Shown here: positions 55,424 to 64,000 of the stretch, one piece after another
Numbering within the stretch: the first letter of the stretch is position 1
How the letters are laid out: each line of letters starts with the position of its first letter
Source of the DNA: Alternaria dauci
Taxonomy: Eukaryota > Ascomycota > Dothideomycetes > Pleosporales > Pleosporaceae
Assembly: GCF_042100115.1 (NCBI RefSeq)
Contig: NC_091278.1
Span: 496,001 to 560,000, forward strand
Direction of reading: 5' to 3'
DNA length: 64,000 nt
Notes under the pieces: generated by a model
Database searches by the model: none
Told to the model about the DNA's origin: nothing
The model's input: the letters and a program-made list of their open reading frames with translations, nothing else
Program-made: the position numbers and the translations under genes

Positions 55424-56620
55424 GGCGAAACTACAGTTTGGTCAGCGCGCTGTAACAAATATGGACTAGACAAGAGCTACTTCACGTGTTGTCCGAGAAT
55501 TCGAGACGCCGCAATGCCGTGCCCGTCGTCGTGGGTCGGTAGTGCGAGAATGAGAGTTGCTGAAGGTTGTTCGAGGGTGCCCTGGACGCTTGGACGGGCC
55601 TTCTTATTATGTCAGCCCCCTACGAAACCGCAAATATCGCAGTATCTTGTAGGAGTTTGAAGTTGTATTTGCAGAGAGACAAAGGTTTTCTCGGCCGGTT
55701 TATCGATTTTCAGCCTTGAAAGAAGTGGTGTGTAGTAGTAGTGGTGGTGGTGGCAGCAGTGATGCGACTATACGAAAGAGAATCCCAATACCAAGTTCGC
55801 TTTTTCCCTGACGTACCCATTTCACCTTCACCAACCGTTGTCTGTACTTGTCGCCACGCGATTTCTGACTCTGTACCCAGATAGAGACGGTTCATGGCCA
55901 TGTTATCTTGTGTTTCTACAAAAAACTCTCGACTGACAAACAGCCCTCGCAACATCTACTCAGGGGTATTCCCTGCCTACCAATCTCGCCTTATTTCACA
56001 TTGTGCCTGACTATCTACATGCAAGACGTATACCCCGCATGGTCTCAGGCCATTGGGAAGCTTCCAGAGACTCATCATTGTCGCTCTGTTCGGCGCATAC
56101 AGAACAGCAACGTGCGGGATGGACCGACCTGAACGAAGACCTGAACGAAGACCCAGACAACAACACGATGTAGACTACGACTTGCTTCATCTTCTAAGAC
56201 TGAAAACGAAAGAGAACTGTCTCTTGAAACAGTTTCCGTATCCCATGTTTACAGTCGCCGATGATTAGGTATACTGAAGCCGTGTCTGGAGCCCAAAGAC
56301 GCGTTGACATGCACGGTCTCATCTTGCAGATCCCAGGGGTACACTTCGAGTGCGAAACTGTTATACATTATGTGCTGAATCAATTCCCAATAAACAGAAG
56401 ATATGATAGATGACGTCCGGAGAACTGATCTTTCTTTTTTGTGAATTGCTATCGCTTCTACATAATCATGCGCATGACCATGCCATAAGGTATCTCAGAC
56501 CTAGGGCAGTTGCCGATTTTGTTTCTGGAGCTGCCGTTTTTGCAATCTTAAAACAGTCCGTGTCATCCAGGTTCATATTCGAGAGGCGAGCATGGGGTTA
56601 CGGTTCCCTAGAACCTACAT
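55424..56620. other. Intergenic with a short microsatellite
   Basis: About 1.2 kb, 5' flank of RCO1 and 3' flank of the Ebp1-like gene. Holds GTA/GTG trinucleotide repeats at about 55734-55753 and a 12-bp direct repeat (GACCTGAACGAA twice, 56126-56149). No coding support. Confidence 0.55.
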
Positions 56621-58207
56621 CTACTCCTCGTCATCATCGTCCTCCTCCTCCTCTTCGGCGGCGGCGGCACCACCCTCAGCGGCCTTCTTGGCAGGCTTCT
56701 TCTTCTTCTTCTTGTTCTTCTTGGTCGAAGTCTTGCCAATAGGCTGTTCCAGAATCTTGAGGATCTCCTCGTCCTCGATTTTCTTGTCAGACTTGTACTT
56801 GGAGGTCTCGATGGGAGTAGGCTGAGCCAGGCGTTGCATGCCGTTCTTGGTGATCGCTGTCAAAATGTTAGCTAACGAATCCGCCTATACAATCCTCTAC
56901 ATGCAGCAAAATGCTTCATGGCTGAAAGATCAACCCAACGGGCATATTGGCCAACATGAAACATCTCCCGAACAGCAAGTGAGCAGGGGAAATCCTAGAA
57001 CTTACCAACAGTCGTGAACAACCTAGCTACGGGCTGGTTGTCCTTGTCAACGACGACTTCGTACTGGCGAAGTACACCAGTGCGAACACACTCGACAACA
57101 CCAACCTTGGCAGCCTTCTCGTCCTCAAGTTGTCGCAGACTGAATGGGAAGGTACCGAACTTCTTGACTACTTCAGACAAAAGGCTTCGCGAGGTAGGAC
57201 GCTTGAGCTTGTAGGTCGTAGCCGTACGTCGGTGCAGAGTAGTCCTGTTGCCATTGTTCTTGACCTTGCCGCTTCCAAGACTAACACCCATCTCAACACC
57301 CCACACCTCGCCGACCTCAGGGAGACCGTCGCCCCTGACACCCTCGCCAGGCGCAAGAATAATCTTCTTCTTGGATTCTATCTCGTTGTGGTCGAATTGC
57401 CAGATGGTGGTGCTCTCGACGAGGTTGCAGCCGTACGCCTTGACAACCTTCTCAAGCATGTTGGTCATCTGACTCTGGGTGTAGGGCTTCTTTGATGCGG
57501 CCTTCTTTTGCTCCTCCTCGTCGCCGTGGGGGACCAAGCCTGGAGGCACCATCAACCTCAGCAGGAGCTCGTTGGCGTAGTGTGTAGCCAGAATGAGATC
57601 TGCCTCCCGTCCGGAAACTTCCTCAGAGGCGCCAACAATGACATTGTCGCAAACAATTGCGCAGAAGCCATCGATTTGGGCGCCCAACTGGATCTTGACA
57701 ACCTCTCCCTCCTTCAGTGTCGTGGCGGCTTCCTCGGCGTCGGACTTGAGTGGTGTGTACGGGGTGATGTAGGCGCTCGGGGAGATGGTGGTGCAGTGTC
57801 CAATGCCCTTTACAACCTTCTTGCCCTTGTAGACCTTGGCAACCTCCTCGTCTAGGAGCTTGTCACCGCGCTCACAGAGCTCGACAATGCTGGCATCGGC
57901 GGCGATCCATCCTGAGTCGGTCAGTTCATGTCTTTGTTTACGCGCGTCAAGTAAGCGCGAGCTTGGTGTGCGTCGTACCGGAGACTTCCTTGAGGACCTT
58001 CTGGGAGATTTCGGCGGCGACCTTGTACTTGGTGATAGTATCTGGGTTCGCCAACGTGTAGTCTGCAATATGCGTTAGCTTTTGCGACTCATGGACTAGA
58101 CAAAACTGTGCTTGAGCTCAAGCTTTGTCTAAAACAGCTTCTTATGTCGATGACATGCATGGGGCAGAAGGATTGAGCTTACCGACAGGTGCTGCTGCTT
58201 CGGCCAT
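56621..58207 (-). CDS. Ebp1/PA2G4-type methionine-aminopeptidase-fold protein
   Basis: Four exons, complement of 58207-58183, 58062-57979, 57911-57006 and 56856-56621, 416 aa. It begins MAEAAAPVDYTLANPDTITK YKVAAEISQKVL, the PA2G4/Ebp1 start, followed by the pita-bread fold: IVELCERGDKLLDEEVAKVY, PSAYITPYTPLKSDAEEAAT, KIQLGAQIDGFCAIVCDNVI. The metal-binding residues of true methionine aminopeptidases are not conserved at the usual places (for example QLGAQIDGF instead of D..D). C-terminus: KTSTKKNKKKKKKPAKK then acidic tail. Ebp1 binds ribosomes and nucleolar RNPs; the S. pombe relative is Cdb4. Introns 120, 67 and 149 nt. Confidence 0.93.
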
Positions 58208-58578
58208 CTTGAGTATAGTTGAGTGTGGGAAGATGGTCTGGAGCTAGAATTGGAGTGGTGCGCGAGGTCGTTCCTGTGTTCATAGACCAGCCCCTCAGTG
58301 GGGTGGTTTCGAGCTTTCGCTTAGCCAGAGCCCAATGACGACGATCGCCTGACAACGTCACACTCGGCCTGCTTTTCTTCCCAGAGGGTAAATTAATTTG
58401 CCTGGATCTAGACATCAAGCTTGTGACCATCTAGGCTACGGTGGATGACTTCCGTATTTGCTGTATAACCAGACACAGATGAAAGCGCAGAGACATTGCA
58501 CGGTTGTCAGGTAGCCGTTTATTGTGTCCGCGTGCTTAATGACAGTCTTGATCCAGACAACCTTGGAACGAAGCAATC
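58208..58578. other. Spacer, promoter side of the Ebp1-like gene
   Basis: About 370 bp; nothing recognised. Confidence 0.55.
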
Positions 58579-59484
58579 TCAAATCGCCAGCAATCCATCT
58601 ACAACAACAGCCCGATGATCACTCCCATAAACCCCATCCTCAAACTTATTTGGCAAGACACTATACCCCTCAAGCGCCCAATCACTCTTCCCCCTCGGTC
58701 CCACAAAAACAAAGTCAATCAGCGTCTTCGTCTGATCATCGAAATCCGTAAAAGTATTCGTATCCCCGTACACCCACTTGGTCTGCCCCTTTGCATCTTG
58801 CATGATGGACGAACCGTCATTCAAAATCCTGTATGCTTCGCCAGAAGTCTCAGAGTTGAGGTCGCCAGCCAGGAAGAAAGGTAAGGCGACGGACGAACTA
58901 TTTGATGCGGGCGAAGTGACATTGGCAGCAACCTGTTCAACAATCTTCGCAGACTCGCGGCGCGAGACAGCACCTGCGTTGTCAAAATGCGTTGACATCG
59001 CTACCATGGTCTTTTTACTTTGGTTGTGCTTGAATGAACCAATCGTGACAATCCTCACCGATCCAGCATCCCAGCCTTTCTTCCCCACGGCTCCGTTCTC
59101 GTTCAGCCAGACAGTTTGCCATGTTACTGGTTCCCAGACGGCTTTCCGGTAGATGACGGGACTGTATTCGCCTTTGGTTTTGCCGTCGTCTCGGCCTACG
59201 CCAATGTAGGCCCATTCGTCGCCCAGACCGGCCATGATATCAACCAGTTGCTCATGGAGTACTTCTTGAAGGCATATGAACGACTCTGGGTTGTGTAGGG
59301 TGTTGAAGTGTAACTCGTTCAGGATCAATTGCTTGCGTGTGGCCCAGGGCTTCTCGCCTGTGGCTGGCGGGTTGGCGGCATAGCGGATATTATGGGTAAG
59401 AATTCGTACTGGGAGAGTGGCAGCATGAGCTTTCATGATGAGCGTGAAGAGAGTGGTGAGGAGAAGGGCTGCTTTGAGCATCAT
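58579..59484 (-). CDS. Secreted endonuclease/exonuclease/phosphatase-fold protein
   Basis: Intronless, 301 aa. Signal peptide MMLKAALLLTTLFTLIMKAH with cleavage probably after AHA. The EEP fold motifs are all present: ILTHNIRYAA (first strand), FICLQEVL (metal-binding Glu), STHFDN, AGDLNSETSG (D-N pair), TLIDFVFVG and the closing GSDHRAVVV (catalytic Asp-His). Such proteins hydrolyse phosphodiesters; substrates range from DNA to inositol phosphates and sphingomyelin, and none can be chosen here. Two N-glycosylation-type sites (NVTS, NSSS). It is secreted and intact. Two consecutive ATGs open the gene; the first is used. Confidence 0.9.
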   Translation of the reverse strand: MMLKAALLLTTLFTLIMKAHAATLPVRILTHNIRYAANPPATGEKPWATRKQLILNELHFNTLHNPESFICLQEVLHEQLVDIMAGLGDEWAYIGVGRDDGKTKGEYSPVIYRKAVWEPVTWQTVWLNENGAVGKKGWDAGSVRIVTIGSFKHNQSKKTMVAMSTHFDNAGAVSRRESAKIVEQVAANVTSPASNSSSVALPFFLAGDLNSETSGEAYRILNDGSSIMQDAKGQTKWVYGDTNTFTDFDDQTKTLIDFVFVGPRGKSDWALEGYSVLPNKFEDGVYGSDHRAVVVDGLLAI

Positions 59485-60031
59485 GACGACAGGCTATGTG
59501 TAACCGAACCCGAACACGTGACAGAGGGATGGCTCCAAGCGGAGACGATGCTCTTTACCCAAGCAATCGCGAAAGAAACTGGGGACTGCCGAACGGACAG
59601 AGGCGTTGACAGTATTGAGAAAAAGCAGTTGCAAAGCCTTGAAGTTATGAACAACAGTAATTGACGCCTACTTACATCACTGCGTCGAAGACTACCCATT
59701 CCTATTTATACCTTACAAACGACCGCCAGCATTGAAACGAAGTAAGAAGCTGCTCAAAGTAGGCTCGGACAAAGACAAAAGTGTGCGATTGTGCCCACTC
59801 TTCCAAATGGTAATCAAGACGGAGCTACTGATTTTCAAGTTGTAGCTGGCAAATGAGAACGCCGATGCACCAGCACGTTGTCTGTATGCCCAACTCCACA
59901 TGCTCCCAACCGATCCGCTGTTTTACACGGGAATTTATCCCCTAGAATGCGCGTGCATGTATCAAAAAGACCCCGCTATGCTTCTGAATATCATTTCCTG
60001 TTCGCGCTGCCAGAAGGTCTGGATGCTAAGC
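59485..60031. other. Intergenic
   Basis: About 550 bp between the EEP start and the SNF5 stop; no gene seen. Confidence 0.55.
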
Positions 60032-62661
60032 CTACAAAGGCTGACCAGTCCGTTTGCGCACGTTCTCCATATGTACGCGGTTCTTCAGGTGTAGTTCAAA
60101 ATTATTAACCGTTTGTTCCGGTCCAGCATTGTACAATTTTCCCGGGCAGTCTATGCATCGGATTCGCGGCAAGAAATATGCTTTGTGGTTCGCTGGCAAG
60201 GGGGCGCTTGGTTGTAGTGTATCAAGCTTGACTTGTCTGGACACGATATCGCCCGTCTTCGGGTCCTCGTAGCGCTCGTTCATGACAGCGTAGCGCATAG
60301 TTGATTCGAAGAGCTCGCCGGGATTTCGATCACGTAGTTCCTGGAGCGCTTGTTGAAGCCATGGAGGAGTGGGAGGCTAACGTGGGATTAGGCAGAGATT
60401 CACATACACATGGAGGAGGATCTTACATGTTGAGAAACGGCGGGCGCTGGCCAAGGTGCCTCGAGTGAGCCATCCGGCCTGTACTGCCACTGCTTGTTCT
60501 GGGTCGTTGGTGTAGGCGTCGGCGGGGGTTTCGGCGAGGCTTCAACCGAAGCTGGTGCGGTCGGAGTTGAACGAGAAGGTATGGCTGGTGATGGTGGAGG
60601 TGGCATTGAATTTGCGGTAGGTGTGCTTCGTGCTGGTGGTTGCGAGGGCGCCACCATGGGCGTCGAGGCAGGCTTTGCGAAAGCCCTTGGGTTTCTCTGC
60701 CATTCCCTGAGTTTGGCGGGCGATATGCGGAGTTTGACAATGAGTGATGTAGGCTCAGATACGCTTTCTTCTCGCGCTTCATATCGTAGGGATCTGGACG
60801 CCCGTGGCTCGTGATGGGTTTGGATGTTGGACACTTCGGGGGTTGCTGATCTCCCGATAGCGGATCGCATAGCAGCTTGAGCAGCAGTGGCAGCTCCACG
60901 CATTCCCCGAGTCCGTGCAGTACCTCCAGTCAGCTGTGCAGGTGCTGGAGAGTCTACTACCGACTCGTCACTATCCGATTCGTCTGAACTGCCATCAGCA
61001 CCACGACGGCGGCCCTCCCTGATCTTGCGCGTAGCCTTGAAGAGCTGACTGTCCTCGATAGTTTCCGCCGCACCAGGCAGGACTGACGAAACGACCAAGG
61101 TGCGTACCGTCCGTTGGCGGTCTTTAAGGTCGGGCAGGGCAGGGCCACCACGTCTGTTGACAGAACGTTTCTGACGTCGCTGTTCGCGCATGATGGATAG
61201 TTCGGCTCGTTCCAGATCGGCGTTACTTAGTTCATATAGGTAAGGCTGGTAGTCCTTTGTAGACTGCATCGGGCGGAACACGGAGGGGAGTGGTGAGGCC
61301 AAGAAGTTGTCCTGGATATCGGTATCCTCAACTGGTCGTCCATCGAAGGGATGGCCTGTGATGTACAGACTCTTTGTGAACATCTGACACTGCTCTCTTA
61401 TAGAATGGGCAATGGCAGTAGTGAACTCTCCGGACAGAGATAAATCAGCAGCCATCTGTCTTGCAAACTCCTCGGGCGAGTTGAGGGGATTGTTGATCTC
61501 CCACTCGAACTGGTCGACAAGAGTGTGTTGGCCAATGGTGATGTTCAGTTTAATCAATATCCGCATCTCGTCATTCTTGTATGCCGAGTATGGCTGGTTG
61601 GGGTCTAGAGGCTCATCGTCGAAGAAAGCATGAGGGTAGTAGTCTTGAACCTGCTCGTGAATCTCGCGATCGATTTGTTGCATAACGTTCTGGCGCAGCT
61701 CGGGTGGTATTTGAAAGTCTTCGACGAGGGTCTGGGCGAAGAGCACGGGGTTGGTAACACGGTCATGGAGGTTCCAGGTAAAAGTGTCGCGTAGTTTTAG
61801 TCTGTCCAGTTCAATGTCCAAGCGCACAGGTACAAGCTCTTCGATCTGGTCTGCTTGCTGCAAGCCCTTCTCTTTCGGAATCTTGAGTTGCGGTGCGAGC
61901 CGACGGCCGGCGCGCTTTGCGTGTTCGGGATATAGGAGCTTCGTTTGCGGCAGGGCGCGCGGGTCTCTGGGATCGGGCGGTATGTCGGTCACGCCGTTGC
62001 CGTAGCCAGCGTAGCCATATCCAAAGATGGCGCCCGGGTTCTGTCGTCGGACAGGGTATACCTCGTCGCGGTAGAAATGGCGCAGATCGTTCAGTTCGCC
62101 ATAGACCTTCTCGGAATGTTTGTTGCGCTCGTACTTGTTTACGCTGTCGAGGAGGTCGCGCGCAATGTGTCGGTTGAGAAGATGGGCCTGCGAGGCTGTG
62201 GGCTTGGCGCCATGGTCGTGAGAAGGCGTGCGGGAAGGCTTGCGGGTTCCCGAACGCGATCGCTTTCTGCTGGGCGACGCGCCGTTGATGGCTTCGGGCT
62301 GCGCTGGCGATGCTGTGTCGGCTTGCGCGCCGCTGAGGTTCAAGCCAGAAGCCGCCATGACGGCCTTGGCCTTCTGCTTTCCGTCTCGAATCGCGTTGTT
62401 GTCGGTGGACGCGCTGTCGGGTCCATCGATGCTGGTCGGGGCGTTTGCGGGCTGGACAGCACCTTCACTGCTGTTGCCGTTTGTGGACGCGCCGTGGGCG
62501 GGATCAAGGCCCTGGAAGTCGGCTAGCGGCGGAGAGGGCATCGCGTGGTGAATTGTAGTGCGCGCGGCAGGAGCGACCTGCGTGTTGCTGCCTTTGTTAG
62601 AGCCGAGGCATGGAGACTGGAAGGAGTGATGGAGGCTCGAGTGGGTCAATGGGCGTCCCAT
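60032..62661 (-). CDS. SNF5: SNF5/SFH1-like chromatin remodelling subunit
   Basis: Two exons, complement of 62661-60427 and 60376-60032; 859 aa from the outer ATG, 819 from the ATG at 62541 (MPSPPLADFQGLDPAHG), which may be the real start. Disordered N-terminus, then two SNF5 repeats: LVPVRLDIELDRLKLRDTFT .. EDFQIPPEL, and ILIKLNITIGQHTLVDQFEW .. LSLSGEFTTAIAHSIREQ. A long Pro/Ser-rich linker with IVKLRISPAKLREWQRNPRA follows. The second exon adds MNERYEDPKTGDIVSRQVKL and a CxxC..H.. motif (RIRCIDCPGKLYN, ELHLKNRVHMENV), as in fungal Snf5/Sfh1 proteins. Core subunit of SWI/SNF or RSC; which of the two is not decided. Confidence 0.92.
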
Positions 62662-63674
62662 GCAGTCGCGCCTGCCAGAAGAAGGGGGCGGGTGCGCGAT
62701 GCCATGGCGACAGCAACAACAGCGCCGCCATCGCCAGAAAGCGCATCCAGGGCGCCGCTAGTGACGACACGGTACAGCCGCAATACACACGCAGATACAG
62801 AGAAAAACACTTACCTTTGGGAACATGCAATTTGCGCGTCGTCACAGGTCACAGGGCTGGGCTGGGCCTCTGTTTGGCTGTCCAGGGAAAGAAGTGCCGA
62901 TCGGGAAGGCAAGCGCGCAGCAGCCCGTCTGTAAGCCTTTCACAGGCGAGAGTATTGGCAGGAACCTAAATCGGCGAAACACCTGCTGCGGTACCTTGGG
63001 CGGGGTCGCGGCCGTGGATAAGCTCGGAACTTGGAATGATGTGTTGTGTGTCAGGCAGAGGCACTGATGGATTTGCGCCAAAGCACCCAGTTCTGCCGCT
63101 TGCAAGCGCCGAGCCAGCCAAAGCCCATATAGACCCAACACTGAAGCTGCCCCGGGCACGCTCCCACGCAGCCGCAGCCTCTGTTCGCTGTGGTTTTCTT
63201 GACCACTGCAGACGTCGTCATGCCTCTTACCGACTGTTCCACATAACTGCACTCGCACTCCATCGTCTCCACGCACGCATCACGTGCAACGCCATGACGA
63301 ATGCTAGCGCATGCCTACTTGGGCAAGCTTCGAGCAAAAGCCACCGTGCCCTTCGCCTGGTGTCGTTATCGAATAAAGGTTGTATTTTATGGAAAGAACC
63401 GCCTGGGAGAAAAGAACAAGACTGGTATACACCTCGTCGTCGCTTTCCGACGCCATCGCATCCAGATCCGTCGTAGTTGCATCAAGGCTAGAAACTGACA
63501 GTACCCTACATTTTCCATACCCGATCCGCACATACCGCCGCTTACAAGGCGCCGGCTATATGCGCCTGATCCGCTGGCTGTAAATGCTCCAAATGTTCAT
63601 GGTCGCCGTTGTTGGGGCGTGCGCCCCCTTCTGCAGCCCAATATATCTCTGCTGCTTGAATACGTCCTGTTCGC
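62662..63674. other. Upstream region of SNF5 with likely leader intron and uORF
   Basis: About 1 kb. A plausible 143-nt leader intron (complement of 62814-62672, gtaagt donor, cttctggcag acceptor) lies just before the SNF5 start. A spliced upstream ORF begins MFPKARLHGTPIDPLEPPSL and ends at 62597, overlapping the outer start codon. Other frames here are unsupported. Confidence 0.4.
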
Positions 63675-64000
63675 TCAAAGTAGTGAGTCGAGTCGAGTGA
63701 ACACACTCAAGCACGCAGCAACAACCTGTCGTTCAACCATTAGCGCTCTGTCGACATGTCAGAAGCCAAAATGCAAATGGGCTTACCTCAAGCTGAAGCT
63801 CCTTATCCTTGGAACCATTAACTTCGTCAGTGATGAGCTGACCCAAGTTTGCACCGACACCCTGTGAGCCTCCCTGTCTCTTTGCAAAAGGCCACTGTGA
63901 GTACTCTGCCAGCAATTCGTCCACTTGGGCGAAAGCCCGTTCCCGCGCTTCGTGACCCAGCGTTGTCAAGGCGTTCTCTAGTACGTTGGCGGCATAGGCG
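63675..64000 (-). CDS. 3' end of an unrecognised gene (partial, runs off the right edge)
   Basis: Two exon pieces, complement of 64000-63787 and 63725-63675, joined over a 61-nt intron (gtaagc donor, gctaatg-type branch, gacag acceptor). The visible C-terminal 87 residues begin AYAANVLENALTTLGHEARE, continue RAFAQVDELLAEYSQWPFAK RQGG and end LQLEVVAACLSVFTRLDSLL. The sequence is helical and protein-like, and the splice site is clean, so the gene is probably real. No motif allows naming it. Confidence 0.6.

Noticed and set aside
63304..63465. Minus-strand peptide starting MASESDDEVYTSLVLFSQ
   Set aside because: A plausible-looking acidic start, but it becomes unstructured, has no continuation by splicing and lies in the SNF5 upstream region.

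Overview
The window is a gene-dense stretch of nuclear DNA from a filamentous ascomycete. Most genes carry one to five short introns (about 44-70 nt) with GT..AG borders and CTAAC/CTGAC-type branch sites, there are no operons, and the gene set (single-chain proton-pumping transhydrogenase, Rpd3L and Rpd3S PHD subunits, Sld2, SRP14, MFS sugar transporter, Helo-like/ankyrin protein, BTB proteins) is fungal. A Dothideomycete, probably Pleosporales, is my inference from gene style; the sequence alone does not prove it. I rebuilt the gene models by hand, joining exons by splice sites and reading-frame continuity. No tRNA, rRNA, CRISPR array, transposase or intact mobile element was seen.

Left part (1-14.7 kb): the C-terminal end of mitochondrial NAD(P) transhydrogenase enters from the left edge. 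It is followed by a small two-exon gene of unknown function, a Cti6-like PHD protein (minus strand), a catalase (minus), two consecutive BTB-domain genes (plus), a Met/Gly/Ser-rich peptide with an N-terminal lipidation-type motif, and an acyl-CoA-thioesterase-like hotdog protein.

Middle part (14.9-38 kb): a large PXA-PX-nexin_C membrane protein, a beta-class (bacterial-type) GST, a three-exon F-box-like protein, a small three-exon protein of unknown function, a five-segment MFS sugar transporter, and an accessory-looking interval (26.9-29.1 kb) with a Helo-like/ankyrin gene and a BTB-like remnant. Then come a short-chain dehydrogenase, a GH15 trehalase/glucoamylase-like enzyme, a Ser-rich small protein and a zinc alcohol dehydrogenase. 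The intergenic spacers are longest here (up to about 1.4 kb).

Right part (38-64 kb): mostly housekeeping genes. These are the proteasome subunit Rpn12, replication factor Sld2, dihydrolipoamide dehydrogenase, Sgd1/NOM1, SRP14 (divergent from Sgd1 across 156 bp), a five-exon DOPA-4,5-dioxygenase-like gene, cytosolic asparaginyl-tRNA synthetase, Rco1 (Rpd3S), an Ebp1/PA2G4-type protein, a secreted endonuclease/exonuclease/phosphatase-fold protein, a Snf5/Sfh1 chromatin-remodelling subunit, and the 3' end of an unrecognised gene leaving at the right edge.

There is no obvious metabolic or secretion cluster. The nearest thing to an unusual system is the 9.8-12.7 kb BTB pair together with the 26.9-29.1 kb Helo-like/ankyrin/BTB interval. 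Three chromatin regulators (Cti6, Rco1, Snf5) fall in one 60-kb window, but they are not adjacent.
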